Source: Lunularia cruciata (Eukaryota; Streptophyta; Marchantiopsida; Lunulariales; Lunulariaceae). Taken from it: a stretch of 64,000 nucleotides of DNA. The notes beneath the pieces are model-generated. The model ran no database searches and was not told the DNA's origin. It saw only the letters and a list, made by a program, of their open reading frames with translations. The stretch is from assembly GCA_948567375.1 (NCBI GenBank), contig OX419759.1, positions 25,087,493 to 25,151,492 of the forward strand. The letters run 5' to 3'. Positions 1 through 11,482 of the stretch are shown piece by piece; the first letter of the stretch is position 1; every line of letters starts with the position of its first letter. Made by a program: the position numbers and the translations under genes.

Positions 1-620
1 AGGGAGGTCACATAGACAGCAATGCAAGAACAATTCTTGAAGAATTTCCACTCGATGGATTCCGTGCAAATGGCCCAAATCCGACTATGGGGATTGAGGC
101 AAAAGAACAGCGTACAAGAGTATGTGAAGGCATTTCTGGATCTACAAGTTGCAATAACCAACATGAGTCTAGCAGAGGCTCTTGACAACCAAGATTTGCC
201 AAGAAGTCATGGTGCAAAATCCTCACATGGTATTTGAAGCCATTGCTTGTGCATAGAGAATAGCAAGAGCATTGGGTGGAGGTGAAAGGGTAGTTCTACC
301 TCAACATTATTGGGCAGAAATGCCACACATGGGTGGACCAGTACCAATAGAATTGGGCAAACTTTGATTTTTAGATTGAGGAGCACAACCGCTTCAAGGA
401 GAGCATGGACGGGTAGAAGAAAGAACAGATGGAGTCCCACAAGGAGAAGGAACTCAAGGAGAACAATGTCGTTGTTACAATTGTGGCTGTATTGGGCACA
501 TATCTACCAACTACTATGCTTGTTTCCCTAGAGGCCCTTGGCCTTCATACACGCAATCTTTGAACAAGATGGAGAGGCGTACTGAAGAGGAGGAGGTGGA
601 AATCACTTCAAAAAACAAAG
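1..620 (+). pseudogene. Chromovirus A gag, 5'-truncated remnant
   Basis: Encoded the capsid/nucleocapsid polyprotein that packages element RNA. The readable part starts inside the retrotransposon gag domain, with residues such as FHSMDSVQMAQIRLWGLRQK at 49-108 matching B's gag. A CCHC-type zinc knuckle lies near 470-520, but its last Cys codon is changed to Tyr (tac), which should abolish metal binding. Frameshifts near 190 and 360 and stops break the reading frame. Everything before the middle of gag is outside the window. Confidence 0.85.
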
Positions 621-696
621 ATTCCCAGTTAATGTACCTTGCGGCCTTATTGGCTCAATAAGGAAGTAGAGAAGCAAGGGAAGGAAGAAGAAAAAT

Positions 697-1245
697 GTGC
701 AAAGGTCCCAAAAGGCAACCTCACTATTGATTGTTGTGAATGGAGTCCTAGAAGGCAATCAAGTGAGAGGATTAATAGATCTAGGAGCAAAAAAGATTTT
801 CTTGTCTTGCTCTGTTGCAATAAGATTGGGAATGGATCTAAAGAGAGATGAGAGTGAAGAAGTAGAGTTACCTAACTGGAAAATTGAGAGGATTGAATCA
901 TTACCTAGACAGGTAACACTCTATGTAGGAGAATATCATGAAGCAATTGAGTGGAAAGTGATACAATTAGCTTGTTATGATATAATCTTAGGCATGCCAT
1001 GGATGGAGCATTACAACCCTATGGTAGATTGGAGGAAGAAAGTAGTGAGAACCCACCAATGGTCAATCATTGGGGTTAAAGAAAAATCACATAGGCAAGA
1101 ACTGCCTCTGTATGTCATAGGGACGGCAACTATTTGTAAGACAAATAGATGTTTCATGGATCTAATACGAGAAGTCCAAAGTGCACAACTTGATGGACAA
1201 ATTCTTGAGAAATTGAAAGATGTGGTGGATGAGTTTTAAGATGTC
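697..1245 (+). pseudogene. Chromovirus A protease and linker, remnant
   Basis: Retropepsin-like aspartic protease that would process the Gag-Pol polyprotein. One open stretch runs 697-1239 and includes the region equivalent to B's active site, here LIDLGAKKIFLS, so the catalytic D-S/T-G-A motif is already altered (Gly-Ala kept, flanking residues changed). The linker to RT (for example LPLYVIGTATICKTNRC) is recognisable. The frame ends at a TAA in the DEF-DVFP hinge just before RT at about 1,237. Confidence 0.8.
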
Positions 1246-2690
1246 TTTCCCAATGATATATCCTCAAGATTACCACCAAATGGGAGAGTAGATCATAAAA
1301 TTGAGACACTCCCATGGAAGACACCTCCTTGTAAGGCCCCATATCGCCTATCACCTCATGAGTTGGAGGAGTGTAAGGCTCAAATTGAGGAGATGCTACA
1401 AAAAGTGTTCATCCAACCTAGTGTATCACCATATGGAGCTCTTGTCTTGTTTGTGAAGAAGAAGGACGGTACAATGTGCATGTGCATTGACTATAGGGGT
1501 CTCAATCAGCAAACAATGAAGGAAAAAATGCCCCTTACCTTGCATAGATGACCTGTTTGATCAACTCCATGGAACAAGATACTTCACCAAATTGGACTTA
1601 CAAAGTGGTTACAATCAAATCCAAATTGCAAAGGAGGATGTGTACAAAACTGCCTTTTGAACCAAGTATGGCCACTTCAAGTATCTGGTGATACCTTTTG
1701 GCCTCACCAATGCACTTGCCACTTCATGAGTCTAATGAATGACATATTTTGTCCATACTTGGATAAGTCTATTATTGTCTTCTTAGACAACATCTTAGTA
1801 AACAATAGTATAATGATGGAACACAAACAACATCTACGAGAAGTCCTCCAGATTCTAAGATAGAATTGATTGTATACCAAAATCTCAAAGTGCAAGTTTT
1901 GCAAGTTTGAAGTAGACTACTTGGGACATAGAGTAAGTGTAGAGTGCATTCAAGTATTGATGGATAAAATTGAGGTCATTCAACAATGGAGTGCCCCAAA
2001 AGATCAGACTTAACTCAAGAGCTTCTTGGGGTTGATGACATTCTATTGTAGATTTGTCAAGGACTTCTCCAAGGTTGCACAGCCTTTAACAACACTACTT
2101 GGCAAGAGGAAGAAGTGGACATGGGGAACCACACAAGAGTTGGCCTTTCAAGAATTGAAAGCCGCCTTGTTACATGCACCAATCTTGAAGTGGTATGAAC
2201 CAAAACATCCAATCAAGTTAGCTACATATGCATCCGGCGTAGCAATAGGAGTAGTCCTACAACAAGAGTGGCATGACTGATAGCATCCAATTTTATATTT
2301 CTCTCAAAATTTGTTATTGGCAGAGCGCAGCTACCACACCACAAAACAAGAAGAGCTGGTCATTGTTCTTGCAACCAAGCATTGGCAGCACTATTTGGGC
2401 GAGAAGGCATTTGTAGTAGAGACATACCATAAACCTCTAGTCTACCTTGAGACGCAAAAGGATCTATCTCATTGCCAAATTTGGTAGGTACAGTGGTGAG
2501 AACGCTTCAACATGACAATCACCTACGTGGAAGGTAAGAAGAAACTTGCATATGCATTCACCCGCATGCCAATGGCAAACAACTTAGTGGCAGAGGTTAA
2601 GATTAACCCTAAATTTTGGCAAGAGATTTTGGCTGTTGCAAAAACTGATATACAAATTGTAGAAGCGCAATCATCCAAAGGCCTCACCAG
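1246..2690 (+). pseudogene. Chromovirus A reverse transcriptase and RNase H, remnant
   Basis: RT and RNase H copy element RNA into DNA. Recognisable blocks include [16 protein letters not shown] near 1,427, the fingers/palm region at 1,550-1,730, and [10 protein letters not shown] at 1,780-1,810, where the catalytic F-L-D-D box of B is changed to F-L-D-N. RNase H follows (DASG-like YASGVAIGVVLQQEW at 2,226-2,270, then [12 protein letters not shown] at 2,430-2,465). At least six frame breaks occur, including stops at 1,658, 1,861, 2,011, 2,278 and 2,485. It is nonfunctional. Confidence 0.85.
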
Positions 2691-3465
2691 TACCCAAGGA
2701 CTCACCTTTTGTGATGGTAGATTATGGATCCCAAATGTCCCAAAATTATGCACCACCATTCTAGCGGAATGTCATGATTTGGCCATAGCAGGTTATGTTA
2801 GAGTGGACGAGACCTTGGATGCAATTCAGCGCCATTACTATGGCCCAAGATAAGCAATGATGTGATGGAATACGTGTGTAGCTGCCTACTTTGTCAACAT
2901 AACAAAGCTTCTAATCAAGCTCCTATAGGGCTCCTTCAACCTCTTCCTACTCCTGTCCATGTTGGGAACATGTGAGTATGGATCTCGTCTATGAATTACC
3001 CAAGACGACCTCAGGGTTTGACTCCGTCGTGGTCTTTGTGGACCGACCCACCAAAATAATTCATGTATGCCCTACCACCAAGGATGTGACTGCCCCACAA
3101 CTAGCTCAATAATACTTAGATGCAATCTTCTCTCACCATGGCTTGTCTCGAATACTCATCACCGATAGAGGCACTCAATTCACTAGTTTATTTTGGTGAA
3201 CACTCTTTGGTTTCTTCAAAACCAAGTTGGCCATGTCCACAACTTACCACCTACAAAAAGATGGAAAAACAAAGCAAGCTAATTGCAATATTGAAGACAT
3301 GTTATGCAATTTCACCTTAGAAGAGCAAGAGAGGTGGGACACCCTACTCCTGTTGGTGGAATTTGCTTAAAACAATTCAATGAATGCATCCACCCAGGTC
3401 ACTCCATTCCTCCTCATGTATGGTGAGCATCCCTTCACACCTTCTAGATTGATGAAGATCCGTCC
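2691..3465 (+). pseudogene. Chromovirus A integrase, first part
   Basis: N-terminal and core part of a retroviral-type integrase. The zinc-binding region (CHDLAIAGYVRVDETLDAIQ) starts near 2,770. The core follows with scattered frameshifts: the second acidic block ITDRGTQF is readable at about 3,160-3,185, and the glutamate block near 3,270 is damaged. The sequence is cut at 3,465 by element F within a segment that B carries intact at about 62,650-62,665. The integrase resumes at 10,843. Confidence 0.85.
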
Positions 3466-4157
3466 TATGAGCCGGCCTGTCTCTCACTCAAGATGAACCT
3501 CTGATGGCTATGATGGTAGCGCATCATGGACTAAGAAGGCAAGGAACCCCAACTCCATCATACTCCTCCAAAGCTAACACTCCAAGACTCAAGACATTGC
3601 TCACTAGAGAACTCAATGAGAGAGAGATAGTTGCAAATGAAAGGATGATGAGTACCTCCTCATCCCTTGTTTATATACTTGTGAAATAATTACGTACCAA
3701 AGTTACTAATTATTGTAATAACTCAAGTTACTAGACTAAAAATCAAGTAAAGTCAAAAAGTAGAAAGGAATATCCATTCACATGGGTATATTCCCCTAAG
3801 CATGTGGTCTTATCTTGACCCAACTACTAAGTCAAGGATTCCTTCACATGGGCTATCCTTGGACTAAAGAAGAATCCAAAACAAAAAGGCTTGCGGGCCC
3901 AAGAGTTCTCAACTCTTTCCTCAAAGCCAAACACATAGGAATAATACCAAGTCAAAACACTAAAATCTAAGATAGTGGTGCTCATCTTTTCTACTTCCTC
4001 TAAAGTAAGGTCCTCTCTATATTAGCTATGACTAACTTTAGATAACCATGACTAATATAGAACCATCCTTTATCTCTATATAAATAATATCTCTTAAGTA
4101 CTTGTAATACCAAGCTAAATATCACAATACCACACACATGCACAAATGGGTGTTACA
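3466..4157 (-). repeat. Element F 3' LTR
   Basis: Starts TATGAGCCGG (the other copies start TGTGAGCCGG) and ends GGGTGTTACA on the + strand. Read in element orientation it begins TGTAACACCC. Near-identical copies are at 10,153-10,842 and 42,397-43,087, and an inverted, more divergent one is at 37,872-38,560. Confidence 0.92.
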
Positions 4158-4170
4158 TTTACCCCCGGAC
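4158..4170 (-). other. Element F polypurine tract
   Basis: Immediately inside the 3' LTR the element strand reads GTCCGGGGGTAAA followed by TGTAACACC. A purine-rich run at this place is where plus-strand DNA synthesis is primed in LTR elements. Assigned by position and composition only. Confidence 0.6.
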
Positions 4171-5508
4171 TAAGTTTTCACTTTGTCCTCAAAGTGAAGG
4201 TCTCTCTTCCTTCTATGGTACATCTTCAACTTATCCTGGTTAATCCTATCAAAGTGTCTTCCTCCAAACTCTTTGAGATCATAGATGTAATTGCCCCACA
4301 CCTTGTCCACTATGAAAGGTCCAAAGTACTTAGGCAAAAACTTCTTTTGCACTCTCTTGAAATCGAATGGAATCAAACAACATTACCCAATCACCTTCTT
4401 TGAAAGTCTCCACCTTCTTCTTGCCTTGCCTCTTGTCATAGCTCTCCTTTTGTTTCCTTTGGGCTTGCTCCACTCGAACCATAGCAACTGCTCTTGCCTC
4501 TTCCAACTCCATGAGTTGATCTTTCCTTGACTTCTTTGCATCACCTCCTTGTGCTTTCTTCAATCTCCTATGAATGCTTTGGAAGGTAGGAAGATCAAAG
4601 TGAATAGGTAAAGTAGACTCAATACCATATACCAATTGAAATGGAGAATATCTGGTGGAAGTCTTCATGGTTGTCCTATACTCCCATAAAACTGCATGAA
4701 TCCTCTTGTCCCAATGATGTTTTGCCCCCTCCATTTCTGCATCTTTGGCCAACATCATGCACAAGGTCTGATTGGTTCTCTCTACCAAGCCATTGGAATT
4801 TTGCTTATAGGATGTAGTTACTCTATGTGTGATAGAGAAATGTCGTAGCATGGCTGTAGTAATGCTTCTTGTAAACTCTCCTCCTCTATCAAAAACCAAC
4901 TCCAAAGGGCATCCAAACCTAGTGATAATGCATTCATAAAGAAATCTACCCACTTCATCTTCATTCTTGTCCCTCAATGGTCTAGCCTCAACCCACTTGG
5001 TAAAGTAATCAGTAACTACCACAATGTAACAATTGTTCCTTGGGGTTCTATTGAGAGGACCTACAAAATCAATTCCCCACTTCTCAAAAGGTCCTAGTAA
5101 TGGAATTGATCTAAGTGGTGAAGTGGATGTAGACTTTCTAGCAAAAGCTTGACAAACATGACAAGTTTTGCAATAATCAAGACAATCCTTGAAAATCCCT
5201 CTCCAATGGTAACCTGCATCTAGAATCTTGAAAGCAGTCACCTTTCCTGCAAAGTGTCCTCCACATACTAAACCTTCATGAAACTCCTTTATGAGTAGGA
5301 TAGACTCTTCCTTACCCAATGCTCTTCAAAGTAGACCATCTGCTCCTTGGTGAAAAAGAATATCCTCCACCATTGTGTAAGGTCTAGATCTTGCTGCATA
5401 GACCTTCCTCTCCCTAGCATGCATCCCTTCTGGATAGTTACCTCTTGTCACAAAACCCACAATCTCCTTGTACTCCATTGGAATCTCTTGAGTGATTGAG
5501 ATTGTCAT
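4165..5508 (-). pseudogene. Element F integrase
   Basis: Integrase inserts the element cDNA. The main open frame is 5,319-4,330 (329 aa) and a short preceding frame covers 5,508-5,326. Visible in order: a HHCC zinc region (H near GGHFAGKV, then CKTCHVCQAF), and a DDE core with Asp in WGIDFVGPL, Asp in LVFDRGGEF and Glu in NGLVERTNQT. A basic C-terminal tail with EGDWVMLFD follows. The frame is broken near 4,330, where coding similarity continues in another frame to about 4,170. The spacing of the acidic residues fits the DD35E family. Confidence 0.85.
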
Positions 5509-6720
5509 GAGCTCCTCATCCGGGAGGAATCATCCACTGGCTCATCTCCATCATGATCATAGGCTCTAGATAACAAATCAGCATTTGCATGTTTCTTTCC
5601 TGGCCTATCCTCAATTGTGTAGTCATATTCAGACAAGAGTATCATCCACCTTGCTAGTCTCCTTTCAACATTAGGCTTGTTGAAGATGTACTTCAAAGCC
5701 TTGTGATCTGTGACAATTGTGGCTTTCCCTCCAATCAAGTAGTGTCTAAACTTCTTGAGACCAAAGATCACTGACAACCCTTCTCTCTCCGTGACAAAGT
5801 AGTTCTTCTCTGCTGAAACCATCTGCCTACTAGCATAAGCTATTGGATGATCATGCCTATCTTGGTCTAATTGACTAAGAGTGCATCCTATAGCTACATT
5901 AGAAGCATCAATGTAGAGGATGAAAGGCTTACTCCAATCAGGTTTAGCAAGAATTGGAGCTACAAAAAGGGATTGCTTGAGCTCCTCAAAAGCTTTGAGA
6001 GCCTCCTTGTCCTCCAAAATCACCATATAATCTACACCCTTCTTCATGTAGATGGTCAATGCATAATCCTTGTTGGAAAATGAGAAGATGAACCTCCTAT
6101 AGTATCCAGCCATCCCCAAGAATTGGCGTAACTTTGTCAAGCTTGAAGGGAATGGAAGGTCTGAGATTTTCCTCACCTTATCTGGATCAACTGCTATTCC
6201 ATCCTTGGAGATGATGTGCCCCAAAAGTAGACCTTCTTCACATCCAAAAATGCACTTGTTTGGGTTGAGTGATGCATTTGCCTCATCCAAGCATTGCAAG
6301 ACTTTGATTAGGTGCTCAAAGTGCTCCTCCTTGCTCCCATAGACACAAAAGTCATCAATGAAGTCCCTCATAAATTTCCCAATGAAAGGTTCAAATACCT
6401 TGTTCATGAACCGTTGGAATGTGGCTGGAGCATTGCAAAGCCCAAAAGGCATGACCTTGAAAGCGTAAGTTCCCCAAGGTGTGGTGAGTTGTTGATGCTC
6501 TAGTGCAATCTTGATTTGGTTATATCCACTATAACCATCTCCAAAATTGTACCTCTCATGATCTGCAACCTCTTATAAGATCTCATCAATGAATGGCAAT
6601 GGGTAGTAGTCCTTCTTGGTAACAGCATTGAGCTTCTTGTAATCCACACATACCCAAAGCTTGCCATTCCTTTTCTTCACAATGACAATTGGAGACACCT
6701 ATTCTGAATTCTCTACCTCA
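5505..6720 (-). pseudogene. Element F reverse transcriptase and RNase H
   Basis: Open frame 6,452-5,505 (315 aa), plus the N-terminal RT part up to about 6,720 that is interrupted by stops (one in the DEIL-EVADHE segment near 6,573). The palm box reads F-I-D-D-F at 6,348-6,362. MPFGLCNAPATFQRFMNKVF and LLGHIISKDGI flank it. RNase H has LYIDASNVAIGC, VTEREGLSVIFGLKK and VTDHKALKYI, ending with HANADLLSRAYD. F-I-D-D instead of Y-x-D-D is common in this gypsy branch. Confidence 0.88.
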
Positions 6721-7530
6721 AAGATAAATCCAACCTCCTTGAGCTTATCAATCTCCTCCTTCACAACCAAAGATATTGGTGGGCTAATGCAACGTTGCTT
6801 TTGGCCTATTGGTCTTGCATGTGACTCCACCTCTATCTTGTGCTCCTCCAAGGTGACTTCCTTCAAATCCTTGTAACTAAAAGTAAACACATGGATGAAC
6901 TTGCGGATAATCTCCTCAAATCTCACCTTCTCCTCCTTGGTAACATTTGGACCATACTTGAGGGTAGATAACCTTCTCTGTACCTCCTCAAGTGTCAATG
7001 GTGATTTCTCTGGGTCCTTCAAAACCTTTGGCTTAGGTGCAAAATCCATAGCACACAAAGGATACACATCTGAATCAGATTCAGATTCATCCTCCTCCGT
7101 GGAAGTCTCCTCTTCCATGCTTGTGTCCACACCTAAAGCTCCTTCGGAATCTGATTCCCAATAATGTGATGGTGTATCTAAATGTGAAGTGTTGGTGGTG
7201 TTAGTCACAGGAATAGTGACTCTATGGTTTGATGGCCCAATCCTCAAGTACCCTTTGTGCCATCGATCAGTTGTGAGTGCTGCTCTCAACCATGGCCTCC
7301 CAAGAAGTAAGTCATAGCTTGAATCCTTCAAGACTTGGAAAGTCATGAGATTTTGAACTCCCATAACTGAAACTACCACTTTATCCATCACCCCTACTAG
7401 TCAAACTTGTTGCTTGTTTGCCATGCTCACCACAAACATTGAAGGTCTTGAGAGTATCATACCCAATTTCTTCATCAACCTTTTTGACATGGCATTCACT
7501 ACTGATCCTCCATCAACCAATGCATCCTTG
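6699..7530 (-). pseudogene. Element F protease and linker to RT
   Basis: Aspartic protease with the active-site string ALVDGGSVVNAMS at about 7,490-7,530, a D-G-G-S variant of the usual D-S/T-G-A. It is followed by the flap/hydrophobic region and YDLLLGRPWLRAA (about 7,290-7,330). A stop at about 7,399 separates the active site (frame 8,054-7,401) from the rest (7,391-6,699). The linker carries an acidic stretch (EEETSTEEDESESDSD) and ends in the start of RT. D-G-G-S also occurs in related plant gypsy elements, so it need not be a defect by itself. Confidence 0.8.
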
Positions 7531-8265
7531 ATGTTGTGACCATTCACTCTCACATCAATCTTGGAGGCATATTCACAAGCCTCCCATGGTGCTGGCTTGG
7601 CATCCACCACCCCCATTGATACTGGAACTTTTGCCTTCTTCCTCTTGCTCCTTGTAGAACTCAAACCACCACTAAGCTCCTTTCTCAAGGTAGGGTTCAA
7701 AGCAATCAATTGGCCCACTGTGATGTTAGCCTTGTGACTACCAACATCCTCCAACACATTGTAGTTCCATTGTTGCTTTGAAATCAAGAAATCCTCCATC
7801 CCCAACTTCTTCCTTGGAGTCTTTGTTGTTGATGGTGTTGAGGTGCGAGTGCTCCTAGTAGACATAGGAGTATCCTTGCTTGAAGTAAATCCTTGAGAAG
7901 AGTGAACATCCTCTGCAAAACGAGCTCTCTTCTTCTCTTCTGCCAAAAGCTCCAAATTAAGACCCTTGGAGTTTGAGCTTTCTCCCTTCTCATACTTGGT
8001 CTCCACCACATCTATGAATGCTATCCCCTTACCTTTGTTTGGATTAGGAGCCACTTGGGTTTCACTACCTCCCTCTTTGCCTCTATTGGCTCCCTCATAA
8101 CCCCTTCCTCCATGGTAAGTGGAATTTGGGAAATTCCTTTGGATATGGCCTCTTCCTCCACAACCAAAACAATTTCTCTCATTGAAATTGTTGCTGGTTG
8201 ACCTCCTCTATATGGATAGTTTCCATAACTCCTAGGCCCTCTCCCTACATTCTGATCCACCTCTC
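7401..8265 (-). pseudogene. Element F gag C-terminus: zinc knuckle and linker
   Basis: On the - strand near 8,130-8,175 the sequence reads as a single zinc knuckle CFGCGGRGHIQRNF, in which the expected last Cys is Phe. It is followed by glycine/arginine-rich residues and then the frame 8,054-7,401 leading into protease. Two different frames are needed to read the whole, so a frameshift lies near 8,040. It would act in RNA binding and packaging. Confidence 0.7.
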
Positions 8266-8278
8266 TCTTCTCCCATAG

Positions 8279-8971
8279 TTACACCACATTGATATTGAGA
8301 TCCGCAAGTTGTTCTGTGATGGTTTGAAGTGGATCCTTTGGTGGAGGTGCAAGAATTGGAGCAACTACTACTTGTGGTGCAACCCTTGCCACCAAATTAT
8401 TAGAAGTTCCACCATACTTGTAGCCTTGAGGAGGATGCACAACCTCCTTCACCACCAAATCACTCTCATCCCCTTCCAAACTCTCCTCCATACGAATTGC
8501 AATCTTGATAGCTTCAACCTTGGAAGAAGGTTTCTCATATCTCACCTTGCTTCTAATTTGTGGTCTCAACCCTCCCACAAAATTCTTGGTAAGCATGGCC
8601 CCTATGTCAATCATTGTAGTCTCCACATCATCCCCACCCTTCCTCAACACTATATGAAATCTGGACTCTAACTTTTTCATTGTTTCCACATAGACTCTCA
8701 CTTTCTCTCCATCTCCTTGCTTGAGAAATGTAACCTCACTCATCAATCTCTCATAACTCTCATCAGGAAGAAAGTTCTTAATGAGTGTTGAAGTCAAAGT
8801 CTCCCAAGACTCTTCTTCCCCATCTCTCCTCTCTCTCTTTTGGTATTCTGACTCATACCATGTAAGTGCTGCATCCTCAAAGAAATCTGGTAATAATGAG
8901 GCCCACTCATTCTTCCTCCTCTCATTGTTTCCTATGCAAGATCTCTTGAAGTCTCTCAGAAAGGCCTCCAC
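8279..8971 (-). pseudogene. Element F gag capsid domain
   Basis: Open frame of 230 aa beginning MEAFLRDFKRSCIGNNERRK. It has the features of the retrotransposon gag family: WASLLPDFFEDAALTWYESE (helix with conserved W-Y), TLTSTLIKNFLPDE, FLKQGDGEKVRVYVETMKKL and a C-terminal EEQLADLN-like region. It is the least damaged F frame. The next gag part (zinc knuckle) is frameshifted at about 8,275. The start is the first ATG after the leader; upstream codons are open only briefly. Confidence 0.82.
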
Positions 8972-10131
8972 ATCTTCTCCATCCTTGCCAAAGAAACCGG
9001 AAGTTTCCCCATCTTAACCCCTCATTGTCTTTCTTTTCTCTTAAAATTTTTTTTTCTCTTTTCTTTTCTCTCACTCTATTACTAATAGAGTATATATATG
9101 AATAACACCATGTGAGAATAATCCACTCTAGGGAACACAAAAGGTTCAGGTTGCTCCAAGATTTCTATAGCAACATCAAATCCTAGAGTGCATATTAATT
9201 TAACTCTCATGGATAGTTTATCCATAATTTGAAAGATTATCTCCATCACTAATCTTGAGAACAAGCTGATGAAGGTGGTAGTATTTGTGTAGCTGTACTA
9301 AGACTCTCTCCAAGATCCTTCACCAAAGTTTCCAAAAGTGCTTTTACTCCACTACACTCATGTCCTTTTGGACATGAGTGTAGTCCTCACAATGTCACTC
9401 AAATCTCCCAACCAGTATATCACAATCCTCTGAAATTTTGCACACTTAATCACAACTCTAGAGCATCCCTTCCTGAAAAATTGCAGATCTTTTAATCAAG
9501 CCATTTGGCCTAGACACCTTTCTATTCAGCACCCATATTTCAGATTTGGTCCGAAAACCACCCCACTCACTTCAAAAACTCAAAACTCCTTGTGCAAGAA
9601 TGATCTCTCTCTAATTATTGTGGCAACAGGTAGAATACAATGCATTGAATTTTCTTGCAAATTTTTAGGATAATTCACTGAAAATTGAAGAAATGGCGGA
9701 CTCTGTACAATTTTCCAGAGAGCATGCAGTTGCGGGAGCACTTTACCCTATCAACTTTCAAAACTTCTAGCCCAATGCGCATAGTAGCTCTCACAATAAT
9801 TTCAAGGGTGCTAACTAAAAGATAACCCAAGCTATCATTTGTAGAAATTTCAAGTCCAGATCTCAAACTTTAGATTTTGCCCAAAATCACCTTAATCCGC
9901 AAAATCTGCAATCCACCTCACACAATCTCTCCAATTCCTCTCATGTGTACAAGATGTGCAAAATCACCTCAAAGACATCATAATGAACTACAGGGTAAAC
10001 AAATGGATCTTAGTTCTCTAACATAAGTTCAGCCCTCTCCTCTCCTAATGTTCTCTCCAAGTGAGGTCTCATAGCCTCCTTCTGCCTAATGTAGAATTGA
10101 ATGCGGAACATTATCTTGCCTTCTAGAGAGG
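8972..10131 (-). other. Element F 5' leader (no gene)
   Basis: About 1.16 kb between primer-binding site and gag, with no credible coding sequence. It is where packaging and dimerisation signals usually lie. The only strong structure seen is a perfect 15-bp hairpin at 9,351-9,384 (loop tttt) and a pyrimidine/purine-rich stretch at 9,025-9,075. Confidence 0.7.
9351..9384. other. Perfect 15-bp inverted repeat in F leader
   Basis: Arms 9,351-9,365 (actacactcatgtcc) and 9,370-9,384 are exact reverse complements around a 4-base loop. In the element RNA the loop reads AAAA. Position in the leader fits an RNA packaging or dimerisation hairpin, but the function is inferred. Confidence 0.75.
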
Positions 10132-10148
10132 TCCCGGCAACGGAACCA
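10132..10148 (-). other. Element F primer-binding site
   Basis: Four bases inside the 5' LTR the element strand reads TGGTTCCGTTGCCGGGA. This is the form of a sequence complementary to a tRNA 3' end (TGG opposite CCA) and resembles the Asp-type sites of many non-chromodomain plant gypsy elements. The exact tRNA is not established here. Confidence 0.75.
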
Positions 10149-10152
10149 AAAA

Positions 10153-10842
10153 TGTGAGCCGGCTTGTCTCTCACTCAGGATGAACCTCTGATAGCTATTA
10201 TGGTAGCGCACCATGGACTAAGAAGGCAAGGAACCCCAACTCCATCATACTCCTCCAAGGCTAACACTCCAAGACTCAAGACATTGCTCACTAGAGAACT
10301 CAATGAGAGAGATAGTTGCAAATGAAAGGATGATGAGTACCTCCTCACCCCTTGTTTATATACTTGTGAAATAGTTATGTACCAAAGTTACTAATTACCG
10401 TAGTAACTCAAGTTACTAGACTAAAAGTCAAGTAAAGTCAAAAAGTAGAAAGGAATATCCATTCACATAGGCATATTCACCTAAGCATGTGGTCTTATCT
10501 TGACCCAACCACTAAGTCAAGGATTCCTTCACATGGGCTATCCTTGGACTAAAAAAGAATCCAAAACAAAAAGGCTTGCGGGCCCAAGAGTTCTCAACTC
10601 TTTCCTCAAAGCCAAACACCTAGGAATAATACCAAGTCAACACACTAAAATCTAAAATAGTGGTGCTCATCTTTTCTACTTCCTCTAAAGTAAGGTCCCC
10701 TCTATCTTAGCTATGACTAACTTTAGCTAACCATGACTAATATAGAACCATCCTTTATCTCTATATAAATAATATCTCTTAAGTACTTGTAATACCAAGC
10801 TAAATATCACAATACCACACACATGCACAAATGGGTGTTACA
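10153..10842 (-). repeat. Element F 5' LTR
   Basis: Partner of 3,466-4,157, starting TGTGAGCCGG and ending GTGTTACA on the + strand. About 25 differences including a 2-bp indel were counted by eye over about 690 bp. Confidence 0.92.
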
Positions 10843-11098
10843 ATCCAGTGGCTACCAAGCACAACGTAGTCAACACATTTGTCAATGCAGTCAACAAGAT
10901 GTGGAGAATGCAAAAGCACAGATTACAAATTGCACAAAATAGATAGAAGTAGTATGCTGATGCACACCGTAGGCACATGGAATTCAATGTTGAGGATCAA
11001 GTGTGGGTATTAACAACCAACCTCACATTAGTTGGACCTCATAAGCTCAGACCTCATTTTATTAGGCCCTTCTTGATTCTTTGTCAAGTCGGCGTTGT
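10843..11098 (+). pseudogene. Chromovirus A integrase C-terminal region
   Basis: Continuation of A after F, matching B at about 62,660-62,910: the segment VNTFVNAVNKMWRMQKHRLQ, the MEFNVEDQVWV-like GPY/F-type module, then a sequence ending at the U1 target site GTTGT (11,094-11,098). Several stops are present. Confidence 0.85.
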
Positions 11099-11482
11099 TG
11101 TAGTGCCCACATTTTTTGTTTTTTTTTCAAAATAGAGAAGAAGAAGTGTATAGAGAAGTCAGATTGCGCCTGTATGGCTGAAGAAGGCAAAGAAAGGGTC
11201 TTTGGGATGAAACCCGAAGCAAAGTGACTTTGGGTCATAAGGCAAAGTACTCGGAAATGCCCTATTAGCATACAACCCAAAGTAAGGAGTCTTTGTATCG
11301 AGGGGAGCTCAACCCGAGGCGAAGTCAGTCTTACAACCTTTTGTTGGGATGAAAAATTCAAGAAGGGACCGTTCAAAACTGGCGGCCCATACGCGTGAAG
11401 TACGATTGACATTGACAGTGACACATGCATGCAAGAGGTGTGATTTCTTGGTAGAAACTCGAATTGAAGAGAGACAAAGAAA

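Larger units (their letters stand above)
3466..10842 (-). mobile_element. Ty3/gypsy element F, full length, reverse orientation
   Basis: About 7.4 kb, flanked by two LTRs of about 690 bp (3,466-4,157 and 10,153-10,842) that differ by roughly 3-4% by eye. Read on the - strand the order is LTR, primer-binding site, leader, gag, protease, RT, RNase H, integrase, LTR. No chromodomain is visible. The target site is inside A's integrase: flanks 3,462-3,465 (gtcc) and 10,843-10,846 (atcc) look like a 4-bp duplication with one change. Coding frames are long but have several breaks, so it is moderately old. Confidence 0.92.

Noticed and set aside
4146-4530. Plus-strand ORFs in F
   Set aside because: They are the antisense of the F integrase, which has a clear DDE core on the - strand.
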